From Brassica napus (taxonomy: Eukaryota > Streptophyta > Magnoliopsida > Brassicales > Brassicaceae), in contig NC_063452.1 of assembly GCF_020379485.1 (NCBI RefSeq), positions 58,673,338 to 58,737,337 of the forward strand: DNA of 64,000 nucleotides. The letters run 5' to 3'. Numbering within the stretch: the stretch's first letter is position 1; every line of letters begins with the position of its first letter. Both the position numbers and the translations under genes were made by a program. The notes under the pieces were generated by a model that ran no database searches, had not been told where the DNA came from, and saw only the letters and a list, made by a program, of their open reading frames with translations. Shown one piece after another: positions 1-14,000 of this stretch.

Positions 1-800
1 ATATTTATATACAATTTTTGATAATTAAGATATTGTTATAATGTTTTTCAACACATTTGTTAAAAAAATTAAATATATATATTTATATTTTAAATTAAAA
101 GATATCAAATTATATTATGATTTAAGTAGTTAAAAGATTATATATAAGCATTAAGGAATTACATTTAATAAAAAATTTAAATGATGATCCAAATTAAAAT
201 ATCACACATGAATCAATGTGAGTTTGTTAACCAATCCGGGTTTTTAGGAGTCGATTTTATATTAGGAATTATATATTATTAATCCATATTATTAGTAATA
301 AATGAATGATAATTGATTTCTAGTTAGAGTCCATTTAAAAAAAAAATCACACATGAATCAAAGTTGTGACTTCTGTTTTAGTATAAATATATAAGATTGA
401 GGCAAATTTCCCCAAAACAAAACAAACTAATGCTAAAAGAAAAAAAAGATATAACCTAATAAATACGAATTATTTTACTTCAAATCAATTTTTTAGAAAA
501 CCATTAGAAATCAAATAAAATAATTTAATTTTCAGATATGTATGAGCATAAATTTTATTTATATTTGCCCTTAAATAAACTACAAAATTCGAAAAGCATT
601 TTACTTCAAATCATTTTTAAGAAACCATTAGGAAATAAAAAGAAAACAAAATTCAGATATGTATGCGCATAGCTTTTATTTATAATTTCACATAAATAAA
701 CTACAAAATTCGAAGACAAATTATCCAAAACAAAATCGTAAAACAATAAAAACACTAAAATACAAATTCGAAAAACAAAAACAATTATATATATGTGTGA
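1..800. other. AT-rich intergenic DNA
   Basis: No gene is recognised here. The stretch is strongly AT-rich. It contains an imperfect duplication of about 120 bp: blocks starting near 478 and near 601 share the sequence around CTTCAAATCA, the GAAACCATTAG motif and the TTCAGATATGTATG motif. Short reading frames on the minus strand in this stretch look like chance. Confidence 0.6.
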
Positions 801-807
801 ATTCATG

Positions 808-861
808 TTGGGCCAGTGGCCCAATGATGTAGTATTAAACTTTCAACAGTCGAAGTGGGCT
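808..861. promoter_or_regulatory. Site II (TGGGCC/T) cluster upstream of the BAF60 gene
   Basis: TTGGGCC at 808-814, GGCCCAA at 818-824 and TGGGCT at 856-861 lie about 100 bp before the probable 5' UTR exon. Site II elements of this form bind TCP-type factors and are frequent in promoters of plant growth and housekeeping genes. The role here is inferred from motif and position only. Confidence 0.5.
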
Positions 862-1299
862 GTGAAGTTACGGGTCGGGTCTCAACACGGTCAAGTCATA
901 AATTGAATAGCTCCGGTGAGCAATTTGTTTACTCTATCGACTGAGACGCAGCGGAACAACGGCGACGAAGGAGAATCAGGAGAAGAAGAAACGAAGCTGC
1001 GAATCTTCGCATTAGTAAGGTACGCTACTCTTTCTCGATAGATTTTTCAAATAGTCTCCGGAGATTATCCATACTCGTTAAATTGTGCATCAACCTTAGA
1101 AAACAAAAAAAATTAGGGTTTTTAGGCTCCGATTTCTCTAGGTATCCGATCTATCGTTCCCTGATGTTTGTTAGATTAATCAAACCGAAGATGTTGTGGA
1201 ATCATTAGAAAAGGTGTTCTCTTTATGTGGTTTTAAACCAGATTTGTATTTGAATTGAAGTGTAAAGAGTGTACTTTGTTCTGAATTTTACAGGCATCG

Positions 1300-3040
1300 A
1301 TGTCTGCTAACAACAACAATCCACAGAAGCCTCAACAAGGCTCTGCGCCTCCACCATTCGGCGTTAACCCTGGGATGGCCTCTGCATCTGTCCCCGGAAA
1401 CCAAGGCTTTACTCAGTCTCACATGGCACCTAACTTTCCAGCTCAGTTTCAATTCTCACAAGCCCAGGCCATGGCCCATGCTCAAGCCCAAGCTCAGTCT
1501 AAAGCCCAAGCTCAGTTCCAAGCTCAGATGCAAGCAGGGATGACGATGAACCAAGGGCAAGGCTCCCAGGGGATTGGTGGTGTGTTGGGTTCGTCTTCTC
1601 CTTCCATGACTCCTGGTAGCTTGAACATGAAGAGGTTCCAGCAGAGGCCGCCGATGCGGCCTCCTTCTGGTTTCCCCGCGAGTAACAACACTGTCTCCCC
1701 CATGAGAACGATGGAGTTAACTCCCGCGGCGAGGAAGAAGAAAATGAAGCTTCCTGAGAAGTCTTTGCAGGAGAGGGTGGCGGCAATCTTGCCTGAGTCT
1801 GCGTTATACACGCAGCTTCTTGAGTTTGAGTCAAGGGTTGATGCTGCTTTGAGTAGGAAGAAAGTTGACATCCAGGAGGCTCTTAAGAACCCTCCTTGCA
1901 CTCAGAAGACGCTTAGGATCTATGTGTTCAACTCGTTTGCGAACCAAAACAACACCATCCCTGGGAATCCAAACGCTGACCCGCCGACATGGACTCTTAA
2001 GATTGTTGGTAGGATCCTGGAAGATGGGGTGGATCCGGACCAGCCAGGTTTTGTTCAGCAAGCGAACCCATCGCATCCAAAATTCTCTTCTTTCTTCAAG
2101 AAGGTAATAGTTAACCTGGACCAGAGGCTGTATCCTGAGAACTCGGCGATCACATGGGAGAGTGCTAGATCTCCTGCTCCCCAGGAAGGGTTTGAGATAA
2201 AGAGGAAAGGGAATCAGGAGTTTGCAGCTACTATTCGGTTGGAGATGAACTACGTCCCTGAAAAGTTCAAGCTTTCTACTGCGTTGATGGATGTTCTCGG
2301 GATTGAGGTTGAGACAAGACCAAGAATTATCTCTGCGATATGGCATTACGTTAAGGCGAGGAAGTTACAGAACCCAAATGATCCTTCTTTCTTCAACTGC
2401 GACGCTGCGCTTCACAAAGTCTTTGGGGAAGAGAAGGTGAAGTTCACAATGGTTTCTCAGAAGATATCTCATCACTTGTCACCTCCACCGCCGATTCATT
2501 TAGAACACAAGATCAAGCTGTCGGGAAACAACCCGGCTATATCGGCATGTTACGATGTCCTGGTGGATGTGCCGTTTCCGATTCAGAGGGATCTGAACAA
2601 CCTATTGGCCAACGCGGAGAAGAATAAAGAGATTGAGGCTTGTGATGAAGCTATATGTGCTGCCATAAGGAAAATCCATGAGCATAGGAGGAGACGTGCG
2701 TTTTTCTTGGGATTCAGCCAGTCGCCAGTTGAGTTCATAAACGCACTGATCGAATCTCAGAGCAAGGATCTGAAGGTGGTAGCGGGAGAAGCTAGTCGAA
2801 ATGCTGAGAAAGAACGTCGAGCAGACTTCTTCAATCAACCTTGGTAAGCTCATTATCTATGTTCTCTCTGTTTTTGTCTGATAACTTCACTCGCTACTAG
2901 AGTTGTGAAAGTGTAGGAACTTCACTGATTGATTGATGATATGTTTATGAATCATGAAATGTTGCAGGGTTGAAGATGCAGTTATACGTTACTTGAACCG
3001 GAAGCCAGCAGCTGGGAACGAAGGACCAGGGACCTGGTGA
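1300..3040 (+). CDS. SWP73B: SWI/SNF chromatin-remodelling subunit, BAF60/SWP73 type with SWIB domain
   Basis: Two coding exons, 1300-2843 and 2968-3040, give 538 residues, close to the Arabidopsis CHC1/SWP73B length. The product is the BAF60-type accessory subunit of nuclear SWI/SNF complexes. The N-terminus is low complexity, with a Gln/Ala-rich tract near residues 48-82. A BAF60 core follows, and a SWIB/MDM2-like domain lies near residues 324-400, starting around [12 protein letters not shown]. The first exon ends inside a Trp codon before GTAAGC; the second starts after TTGCAG and encodes the conserved tail ending GPGTW. A 5' UTR intron appears to run from about 1020 to 1293, so translation starts seven bases after the acceptor. 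It corresponds to At5g14170 by recall, and this anchors the synteny. Confidence 0.93.
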
Positions 3041-4122
3041 GTATCTTGCAGGTACCTTACCATCAAGTCTAAAGAAAAAAAATGTTGTAGGAGCAATCTG
3101 GTTTATTTGTAATTTCATGTATGATGAAACCTTAGTACTTCATAATTTAGCTTTGATTTGTAGCTACTTTGGTTGATTCTTAATTATACTTTTGATAATA
3201 AGCCGAACGAATATATATAATCTTATCATACCGTTGTGTTTGCATGATAAAACAAACATAACTCAAGTAACTAAAAGTGTGTTTGTGCTTAAGCGCTGGT
3301 CAATAAGGAAACTAAATATGGCTGGTCTGAACAATATAAATTAGCCTAGCCATGCTTATAAATAGTTTTCTTATTTGTGGTTGAAACTTGAAATGATCAA
3401 ACATAGAAACGTCTTCACTTGCAGCACGCTAACGTTAGTTGATCATTTTTGTGTGTGGAAAATAACACTTGAACGATCTGCAATTTGAATATTCATTTGT
3501 TCAAGAGTCTCTAGTATCATAAAAAAAGGAGAACTAGTGCTGTCAGTTCTGATATGATAAAAGTTAAATCATCATACACCAAAAAGAAAGCAGTGCTGAA
3601 AATAATCAAAACTGGTTATATACTTATATTAAATGTTTATTTGAAAAATATCTGCTTCAATCTAAGAACCGTTGAGTTAAAGTTGAACGAACTAAATTAG
3701 AACAGGGTGTATACGCTGAATTCAAGGATCAGTCAAAAGTCATTATCATATTAGAATGGAACAAGATCACTTTTTTCAAACTCATCTTTTGGATTAGTCT
3801 ATCCTTTGTGTTTAACGACAATAATATTAGTTACAATCATTAACATTTAATCAAAATAAAATTATTCCATGCAGATGACTGACCTAATGAGGTTTGTTTA
3901 AATGTCACTCTCAATAAAACCCCATAACTCGAGAAATGTCCTCGCTTAAGTAAAAGCTTAGAAGATGGCAGTTGTAAAATGCTGTCATTCATCTGTGAAT
4001 GTGACCTTTGTCATTAACACACACACAAAAACACTTTATTCTACAAAAGCGGCTATACATATATCTGGTGGCATATCAGAGTGTTGTGGTCCTTTATATC
4101 CAAGAGGGACCGTATAGAGAGG
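3041..4122. other. Intergenic, 3' UTR of BAF60 gene and peroxidase promoter
   Basis: No coding potential is seen. The first 150-200 bases are probably the BAF60 3' UTR. The Arabidopsis neighbours between these two genes (At5g14150-14160 by recall) have no recognisable remnant here. Confidence 0.5.
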
Positions 4123-5577
<1,455 letters not shown>

Positions 5578-5799
5578 CTTTATATATTAAAATGTCATAA
5601 TCCACAAAGGAACATCTATTCTAAAAACCTTTTATGTAAAATCTACCAATCATAGATGTGTGCCGTGGATATAAATCCAAGAAACGTAACAAACAAAACC
5701 GACAATAAAAACAACAACAACAACAAAAAAATAGATACAGAACAAAAACTTCTGTATCGGCAAGACAAAACCAATGAATAAGAAGCCAAAAGGAACAGA

Positions 5800-8508
5800 T
5801 TAAGCGCGGGTCTTGGCATAGAGATGAGTGTAGACAGACTTGGTACGACGCACGAGAATCATACTCGAGATGCAAGCGACGATGCAGAAGCCAGACATTA
5901 TAAGCGACGTCAAGAAGTAACATATTGAACCTTCGCATTTAAGGACGTCATCCGGATTAAAAACAGACCCGTGTGCTTGTCTTTCAGCTTCCATGTCGTA
6001 TATGCTGCTCGCAATCATACCCGAGAAGACGAAGGACCCGACCGGGAGGGCCAGCGTCAAGAAGTTGTATAGAGCTCCAAACTTTTTAAGACCAAAGAGC
6101 TCAGAGGCGGTGGCTGGGACAATAGCCCAGTGAGCACCGTACCCGAGTCCAATCAAGAGAGTGCCAATGTACATAGCTCCAGGCCATCCGAAGGCAAAAC
6201 AAACATGTCCCACGGCCATTACTATTTGAGCCACGGCCATTGCTACAGGCCTTGGGTACGCATAGTCCCTTCACATTTTCAGAAACAAAGCACAATAAAC
6301 AGAGATGTAAATAAATAAATAAACAGATGTAAATTAGCAGAATCACAACAAATAATGATGTCTCGAAAATTATATTCCCATGTTCAAAATAAATAATATT
6401 AACAGTATATTTAACTGAAACTAGGAGTTTCCTGCCCCATAAGCAGTAATAATAGTTTAAAATTTTTGTAGCTATGTTCAAAATAAATAATATTAACAGT
6501 ATATTTAACTAAAATAATTTTAAAATTTAATAACTCTATTTATATATATTTGATTATTTAAAAAATAAAAAATTAAGCATTAAATTTAGTCGAATATCTA
6601 AAAATTTAAAGTTTTAGACCATAATTTATATATTTATTGTTTCTAAATTGACCCCTTTTTATTTTATTTTCAGACCGTTCCACTTAAACATTGCTTAGAT
6701 TGACAACAAACCTGACAACGAGCTCAGAGAAATAACCACCGGAGATACGTCCAAGGAAGTTCCAAATGCTAATCATAGACACAAAGACGTGAGTGTTGTC
6801 ATAACCAAGAGACTGACTCATCTGACCAAGATTGTCTATTACAGTCAAACCGGAACCACCACCGAGCAGAAGCGAGAAGAAAATCAGCCAGAAGTCTGCC
6901 TTCACTAGTGCCTGCATTAGAGTAAAATCTTCACCTCTGTGCGGCCCTCTCCTTCCCTTCACCCGGACTGCTCCCTCCGCAGCTGCCTGCATTGCATTTA
7001 GAGGTGGATACAGATCAAATACTATCATTTTTTTTGGTATTTGTGATTACAAAACCGGATATCAGCTTCTTACAAACTTTAGTATTTATGATTTGCTTTG
7101 TTTTTAATAGATATTGATTTTTATTTTAATTTTTGCTCAGCAAGATATCCGAACTTTTTCGAATTGAATAGAAACGAGTAACAAATCGAATCAAATTTAA
7201 TGGATAAATTGGCCATCCGTACCTGCATTAGCTGTGCTTGCAAATGAGCAATTCTCTTATGCCTCTCTGACGCAGGAAGCAAATCCACATCTCTTGGTTT
7301 CTCATCTTCCACTTCACTCAGGATCAAGTCAGGTGTCCTTAGTCCAGGATCTTGGTCTTCTTCCCGTTTAGGCACAAGTGGTTCCTCGACCGTATCAACG
7401 GGACCGTTTGAATCACTGAAGAAACTCGTCATGATTGGGACCAAGACCGGTGCAAGAAGAATGAAAAACAACACAACGGTGAACGCGGTGACGACGTTGA
7501 GGCTAACAACGGCGAGATCTTCGATAAGCATAACGGCCATGAGATAAACAGCCAGGAGAATGCAGACGCCGTAGATGAAAGTAAAGCTAAATCCATCTGT
7601 TGGACGGATCTGCCTGTGGCCGCCAACGGGTCTGATGAAGAACATTAGTGTAATAACGACAACCGCAGGGGCAACGGCGACCATGAAAATGAGAGAAGCC
7701 GGGTCGGGAGAGTTGATGACTGTGTATATCTGAGAGAGCATGGCGCCGCCTAGGCCAGCGAATCCTTTGAGGATGCCCACCACTGGACCTCGGCTCTTGG
7801 GGAAGTTTTGAACACCAGAGACTAGTGACGCCGTGTTGAAGTAGGTTTCTCCGTTGTTCCCAACGAATATGAGAATACACATCTGAAAAATACAAAAAAA
7901 AAAAAAAAGTTACTTCAGCACAGCATACTAGGAAAAGTCAATAGCTTAACCAGAAACAGAGCAATTGCAAAGAAAGCAGAACAAGAGATGAGAAAGTAAA
8001 AAAGAGTGAAACTTTCATGGATTTGACAGTGACTTATGAGTAACCAAACAACCTTAAAAGCATATACTTTCCGAGATTCTCTCACACAATAGTTGAATTA
8101 ATAGAAAGTCTCCAACGTTTTCACCCAATCAAAAACATAAACAGATGAATTAATAAGATTGAAACTCACAGCCCATAGAGGAAGAATCGGAGCACGGCCA
8201 GTGACGATAAGCCAAACCCATCCGTAACCAACGAGGTTCTGAACAGCGCCGACGAGAAGAGCAGCCCAGAGAGGCAGCATCTCCGAGAGATACCCTGCGA
8301 TGAAGCCGACACTGTCGCCAAGATCCTTCGCCACTCCGAGCCTGGCGAGCTCCTTCTGGTTGTAGTTAAGGGAGCTTTTGATTACCGGAGAAATGCTTCC
8401 GAACAAGTAACCGATACCGGCGCAAGACTGTATCCACATGGCAGCAACGAAGACAAGCCATCGGTTGTTTATGAAAGATACGAACTTTTCTCGCGTTGTT
8501 GACGCCAT
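5800..8508 (-). CDS. Nodulin-like major facilitator superfamily transporter
   Basis: Four exons on the minus strand, 8508-8170, 7882-7223, 6986-6712 and 6268-5800, sum to 1743 nt (580 aa), the length of the Arabidopsis At5g14120 product. The protein begins MASTTREKFVSFINNRWLVF and has about twelve hydrophobic segments in two halves. They are separated by a charged loop containing EEPLVPKREEDQDPG and the SERHKRIAHLQAQLMQ helix. A nodulin-like domain makes up the N-terminal half and an MFS-like domain the C-terminal half. The substrate is not known for this subfamily, and membrane location is inferred. The start at 8508 is the first ATG and matches the family N-terminus. All junctions are GT-AG and preserve frame. 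Confidence 0.92.
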
Positions 8509-8529
8509 TGAAGAAGAATCAGAGATCAA

Positions 8530-9491
8530 AAGGACAGATCGGTGAAAAAAAAGGTTTTTTTTTTTTTTGGGGTGTCTGATTGTCTATTTGTATGTCTTTT
8601 TTATCGCTTTATAAGATTTAAATTATAAAAAGACAACCAGACATTGAGACATACTGTAAGAAGGGGATCGTAAAGACTGTAGATAGATCACGCCAACAAA
8701 GCTAAGTGATTAAGTTTGTTGATTAGTAGTAAATAATATGATTAAAACTTATTAAGTACATAGATCTACTAATTAAGGAAGAAGACGTGTACACATTGTA
8801 TAACAAAAGGCTCGATGATTTTTATGAACAGTCCATGTAAGATTTGTTGGGTGATTTGGTCCCGTTAACTCTTCAATGCCCAAGTGCGTGTCTGCCATCT
8901 TGCACTTGCACTTGCAGTCTTTTTTAAATTAAGAGTGATTATACTATTTGTTTGATTCTCATGTGTCTTTGGTGGATATTTTTATAAAAAAATACTATAA
9001 TTAACGATTATTGAATACAGTAATTTGAAATGATGAAAGCTAGCATTAGCGAATGCTTGAAAAGTAATTGCTTTAACGTCATTGTCAGTACCAATAAGTT
9101 GAATTGAATCTTTATCGCAATCATTTTTTTCTGGCTGGGATCAGAGGTCGTAAGAAACGAAATAAAAGTGAGAAAATATGAAAGTACGGTGCTCCTCCTA
9201 TCAATGATCCGTAAATATCTGCTACATTTATGGAGGAATACATCGTCTCACTATTTTAAAAATCAATCAGAAGAATATATAAATTGTATGACATGGTGTG
9301 ACCTGTGTCATTATCAAATTAAAAATCATATGTTACCCTTTTCGTTCTATACTATTGTCTAAGGTTATAGACGAGTAAAAAGTTACGTTGTAACCGACGG
9401 GAGCTGTTAGTTTGGTGGTAGCCGTCGTAAAAATGCTGTAAAAAAAACTTAATTTTGTAAAAAACTTAATTTGTTTGGTTCAAAAAAACTT
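8530..9491. other. MFS promoter and intergenic DNA
   Basis: A T-run followed by GGGGTGTC lies just upstream of the MFS start. The rest is AT-rich without recognisable genes or repeats until the retrotransposon target duplication at 9492. Confidence 0.5.
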
Positions 9492-9496
9492 AATTT

Positions 9497-9872
9497 TGTT
9501 ATGAAATAACTTATAATTTATAGTATCGAAAAATTTAAATAAGGGCGAAATATTTTCCCCGCAGAAAGAAGATATACGATAAATATGCAAGAGAGAATAT
9601 TTACTATGAAGAGGGAGAATAGAGATGAGATGTAATGATTCTTTGTTTATAAACTCTTCTTCTTGTTTTTGGTGTACAAGAGAGTGAGATGAGTGATGGT
9701 ATTTATAGTGAGCAACAATACATAAAATAACAAAGATGATGCTTGATTTGGTAAATGAATGGGTGATCATAGTGCTTGGTGAGTAGATGATCATAGTGCT
9801 TGGTGAGTAAATGATCATAGTGCTTGAGTTGGTAAAGGAGTGGAGGATCATTTCAAAGTTTATCTTATAACA
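9497..9872 (-). repeat. 3' LTR (left in the window) of the Copia element
   Basis: 376 bp, starting TGTTATGAAATAAC and ending CTTATAACA on the plus strand. It contains three tandem copies of a 24-bp unit around GATCATAGTGCTTGGTGAGT at about 9763-9831. Confidence 0.95.
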
Positions 9873-9881
9873 TTCCCCCTT
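9873..9881 (-). other. Polypurine tract of the Copia element
   Basis: Read on the minus strand this is AAGGGGGAA immediately before the 3' LTR. That is the expected place and composition for the plus-strand DNA primer of an LTR retrotransposon. Confidence 0.8.
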
Positions 9882-10062
9882 GATTATCCATCTTGTATTA
9901 AATTAAGTTTCGTAACACTCCCCTTTGGGGACCGGTGTCACTCTCCGCTCTCGCTTAACGTCTTTGTTGCCTCGTTAAAATCCTTTCTAGGAAAACCCAA
10001 TGAGAAAAACCATAGTTAGGTAAAAAGAGTACAACTACGTAAGCTCCCCCTCGATTGAGCAG

Positions 10063-10992
10063 TCATAGATCCTTCTGATGACGTATTCCAATGTTATGGA
10101 CATTTTTTCTGAATACCGAAGTAGGGAGTGATTTTGTGAAGAGGTCGGCTGCATTGTCGCATGATCGAACATATCTTACTTCAATCTCTTTATTCTTCTC
10201 GAGCTCTTGAGTATATGAGAAGAACTTCGGAGGTATATGTTTGGTTCTATCGCTTTTGATATATCCTTCCTTCGTTTGAGCAACACATGCCGCGTTATCT
10301 TCATATAGAATAGTTGGCCCCGTACTTTTGTCAATCCCACTACTTGAACAAATGTGTTGGCTTATAGATCTTAGCCATACACATTCTTTACTTGCTTCAT
10401 GGAGTGCGATGATCTCAGCATGATTTGAAGAGGTAGCCGCAAGCGTTTGTTTCTGAGAACGCCAAGATATAGCAGTGCCTCCGATCGTAAAAACATATCC
10501 TGTTTGCGATCGGGCTTTGTGTGGATCTGAAAGATATCCTGCATCTGCAAAACCAACCATTTGACCATTTGAATCTTTAGGGTAAAATAAGCCTAAATCA
10601 ATAGTCCCTTGTAGGTAACGAAAGACATGTTTAATTTCATTCCAATGTCTTCGTGTTGGAGATGAGCTAAATCTTGCTAGAAGATTAACAGTGAATGATA
10701 TATCAGGCCGTGTACAATTTACAAGGTACATCAACTCTCCAATTGCACTTAGATATGGTACTTCCGGACCAAGTATCTCTTCTTTTTCCTCAGGTGGTCG
10801 AAATGGATCACTTTCAATGTTAAGTGATCTAACGACCATCGGGGTGCTAAGAGGAGTTGATTTATCCATGTTAAATCGTTTCAACACTCTTTTAGTGTAT
10901 GTGGATTGATGCACAAATATACCATTTTGTGAATGTTCTATTTGTAGGCCAAGACAATACTGTGTTTGTCCAAGATCTTTCATCTCAAATTC
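10063..10992 (-). pseudogene. Copia RNase H region, with end of reverse transcriptase
   Basis: This frame begins MKDLGQTQYCLGLQIEHSQN, the conserved segment after the reverse transcriptase fingers, and continues into a Copia-type RNase H. DAGYLSDPHKARSQTGY, the Glu in SSNHAEIIAL and the Asp in YEDNAACVAQ are visible as active-site residues. The conserved ADLFTKSLP motif is near the end. An in-frame TGA next to 10990 separates it from the upstream reverse transcriptase frame, so it is not translatable as part of the polyprotein. Confidence 0.85.
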
Positions 10993-11866
10993 TCATTTGA
11001 GATAGTCTGATGCCTTTTGTATTTCTTTTTGAGTTCCAATAATATTTAGATCATCAACATATACCGCGATTATCACAAATCCGGATGTTGTTTTCTTGAT
11101 GAAAACACATGGGCATATAGGATCATTCACATATCCTTCTTTTGTTAAATGTTCACTGAGACGATTGTACCACATACGTCCAGATTGTTTTAACCCATAT
11201 AATGATCTTTGCAATTTTATTGCACATAACTCTTTAGGTTTGGAACTTAATGCTTCTGGCATTTTAAATCCATCAGGTATTTTCATGTAGATATTAGTAT
11301 CTAATGATCCGTATAGATAAGCTGTAACAACATCCATGAGACGCATCTCAAATTTTTATCAGCGGCTAGACTCATCAGGAATCTAAATGTGATCGCATCC
11401 ATTACAGGAGAATATGTTTCCTCATAATCAATACCAGGTCTTTGAGAAAATCCTTGGGCTACAAGGCGAGCTTTATACCTTGTAATCTCATTTTTCTCAT
11501 TTCGTTTTCGAACGAAAATCCATCTGTACCCAACTGGTCTCACATCTTCAGGTGTGAGTACAATAGATCCAAACACTTTTCGTTTGTTAAGCGAATCAAG
11601 TTCGATTTGTATTGCTTCTTTCCATTTATTCCAATCATGTCTCTTTTGACATTCATATATGGATTTCGGTTCTGGATCATCGGTATCTTCATTTACCTCA
11701 CTTGACACGATATATGAGAAAATATCATCAAGGTCATTTTGTTCATTTCTATTCCATATCCTTTTATTATGGATGTAATTAATAGAAATCTCATGATTAT
11801 TTTTCGATTCATGATGCTCTGATTCATCAGAGTCCTTATCATTTATTTCTTCCAAAATATTTTCTG
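10993..11866 (-). pseudogene. Copia reverse transcriptase region, frameshifted
   Basis: The first part carries the conserved ETYSPV block preceded by RYKARLVAQGFSQRPGIDYE. The second part carries DVVTAYLYGSLD, SLYGLKQSGRMWY and the catalytic YVDD in AVYVDDLNIIG. The two lie in different frames with a break near 11320-11350. The break, together with the stop at the 3' end, makes this copy non-functional. On strong Copia motifs the assignment is certain. Confidence 0.9.
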
Positions 11867-12177
11867 CTATTTTGGGTGCATCATATATTTCAGCTTTCTT
11901 CTGTTTCCTAGGATTTTATCCTTAGAACCAGCAGGTCTACCACGCTTCAGGCGTGTTTTTGGCTCTCGTGTGTCATCCTCCTTTTCTTGTTCATTTGGCA
12001 TTTTGATACGAGCAGGAGCATTTGCAGCTGGTATATGAGATTTAGTTACCGTCTTGGTATCTGCAAATGCATCAGGTAGCTGGTTAGCTATACTCTGTAA
12101 ATGCATAATTCGTCGAACTTCTAGTTCTGACTCTTTAGTAGGAGGATCAAGATATAACAATGATGGTACACTCCATT
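11867..12177 (-). pseudogene. Copia integrase-reverse transcriptase linker
   Basis: This is a basic, low-complexity segment containing TKSHIPAANAPARIKMPNEQ and KRGRPAGSKDK, the latter an AT-hook-like GRP motif. The segment links integrase to reverse transcriptase in this plant Copia lineage. It is out of frame with the domains on both sides. Confidence 0.7.
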
Positions 12178-13059
12178 TTATATCACTTCCAACATTTTTG
12201 TTTTCTCCCCTAGAACTGAGAATACATTTTCGTCAAAATGACAATCAGCAAAACGTGCTGTAAAGACGTCACCAGTCTGTGGTTCTAGGTATCTTATAAT
12301 TGATGGAGAATCACAACCAACATATATTCCCAACCTTCTTTGTGGTTCCATCTTTGTTCGTTGTGGTGGTGCTACATGCACATATACCGCACAACCAAAG
12401 ATTCTAAAGTGGGAAATGTTTGGTTCTCGACCAAACGCTAACTGTAGTGGGGAATACTTATGGTATGCACTCGGTCTGATCCGAATGAGTGCTTCTGCAT
12501 GCAAAATGGCATGTCCCCATACAGAGGTTGGAAGTTTTGATCTCATGATCAATGGTCTTGCAATCAATTGCAGACGCTTAATTAAAGATTCAGCCAAACC
12601 ATTTTGCGTATGAACATGAGCAACCGAATGTTCAACTTCAATTCCCATTACCATACAATAGTCATTGAATGCTTGGGATGTGAATTCACCAGCGTTGTCT
12701 AGTCTAACTCTTTTAATAGTATAATCAGGAAACTGTGCTCGCAGTTTGATTATCTGAGTTAGAAATCTCGCAAATGCCACATTTCGAGATGATAATAGAC
12801 AAACGTGTGACCATCTACTGGATGCGTCAATTAATACCATAAAATAGTGGAATGGTCCACATGGTGGATGTATCGGTCCACATATATCACCTTGAATTCT
12901 TTCAAGGAACTTTGGTGATTCTTTATCGATTTTGGTTGGCGATGGCCTTACGATCAATTTTCCTAGAGAACATGCAACACATGTCATTTTATTCCCTTGA
13001 GAAATCTCCTGGATTTTCAATGGATGACCATGTGAACTTTCTATGATTTTACGCATCAT
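12178..13059 (-). pseudogene. Copia integrase core region
   Basis: The frame contains the CVAC half of the HHCC zinc-binding module and then the catalytic core. The three acidic residues are in GDICGPI, RLDNAGEF and GLAESL, the D,D-35-E pattern. The C-terminal part includes the conserved FGREPNISHFRIFGC segment. The upstream LWHDRLGHP half of the zinc module lies in another frame, with a break near 13060. A further break lies near 12175. Confidence 0.9.
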
Positions 13060-13560
13060 TGTAGTGCTGGGTGGCCAAGGCGATCATGCCATAACGTGAA
13101 CTCTTCTGGGTTCCGTTTTACTACAAGATTTGATTCGATCTCATCGATATAAGTATGATGTAATCCCGAAGGAAGTTCTGGAAACTTTTCCAATATGTGT
13201 TTTCTGCCACATTTTTCAGAAATTACATACATGTATTTCTTTCCATCCTCAGTTGCAGACTGAGTATCATATCCGTGAAGATATATGTCTTTAAAACTCA
13301 ACAAATTCCTTTTAGAACTCGGAGAATATAAAGCATTATTTATGGAAAATTTTGTTCCATTTGGAAAGTAAATTTTGCTTTACCAGTTCCTTCAATCACG
13401 TCTGCAGGACCTGATATTGTATTGACGACAATTCTTGTCGGTTTTATACAAGAGAAATATCTCTTTTGTCTCAGAATAGTGTGCGTTGTTCCATCATCTG
13501 GTATGCATATTTCACGAATCCGTTTCTTGGATTTTGCTCCATTAGTATTTTGATCCATTT
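13056..13560 (-). pseudogene. Copia protease and pre-integrase region
   Basis: Reading starts just after a splice-acceptor-like TTTCAG. The protease active-site region reads PDDGTTHTIL. Copia proteases carry Asp-Ser/Thr-Gly here, so the middle residue is altered to Asp. A frameshift near 13350 is followed by the pre-integrase segment ending with the His pair of LWHDRLGHP. The region is not functional as it stands. Confidence 0.75.
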
Positions 13561-13709
13561 CTGAAATTATCATAAACATTAAATAAAAGTGAAACGTGAA
13601 ATTTATTCATTGATTATATAAAGAAAACACACAATAATTATACATATATTGTTGTTAAAATAACATTATTCTTTAAAAAAACATAATTATTATACATTAC
13701 AAATGAGGA
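13561..13709 (-). other. AT-rich spacer between gag and protease, intron-like
   Basis: This stretch follows the end of the gag frame at 13710 and ends at TTTCAG, with the AG at 13562-13561, just before the protease frame. It is much richer in A+T than the flanking coding DNA. Several plant Copia elements have an intron at this place that separates a short gag-only transcript from the full-length RNA. The same role here is inferred. Confidence 0.5.
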
Positions 13710-14000
13710 CTATTCAGCAGTCTTATTAGAAACATTTTCGTACTCTTCAAGAGTATTCTAGTCCAGCTCATTTGCGAAATCAGAGGATTCAAGGTATGAG
13801 GTTCCTTCAACGTTTTCTGTGAGGTTCACCTCTTTAGCCTTTCCTTTTATGGATTCTTGATATAACTTGCACAAATGTGGGGGAGTACGACAGGTACGGG
13901 ACCAATGTCCTTTACATCCACATCTGTAACATACAGTCTCACTTTTCTTTGTGGTATCCTCTTCGGTTTCTTTGCCTTTATGAGGTTGTTCAGATCTAAC
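13710..14000 (-). pseudogene. Copia gag C-terminal part with CCHC zinc knuckle
   Basis: A nucleocapsid-type knuckle, CYRCGCKGHWSRTC, fits CX2CX4HX4C at 13931-13890. It lies in the same frame as the preceding gag segment but is cut off from it by TAG at about 14001-14003. Another in-frame TAG lies at 13758-13760. Confidence 0.85.

Noticed and set aside
606..824. Minus-strand open frame of 72 codons with hydrophobic residues
   Set aside because: AT-rich DNA gives Phe/Leu/Ile-rich chance frames; it overlaps the site II promoter elements.
1499..2853. Several antisense frames across the BAF60 gene
   Set aside because: They are shadows of the long sense exon with matching codon structure on the plus strand.
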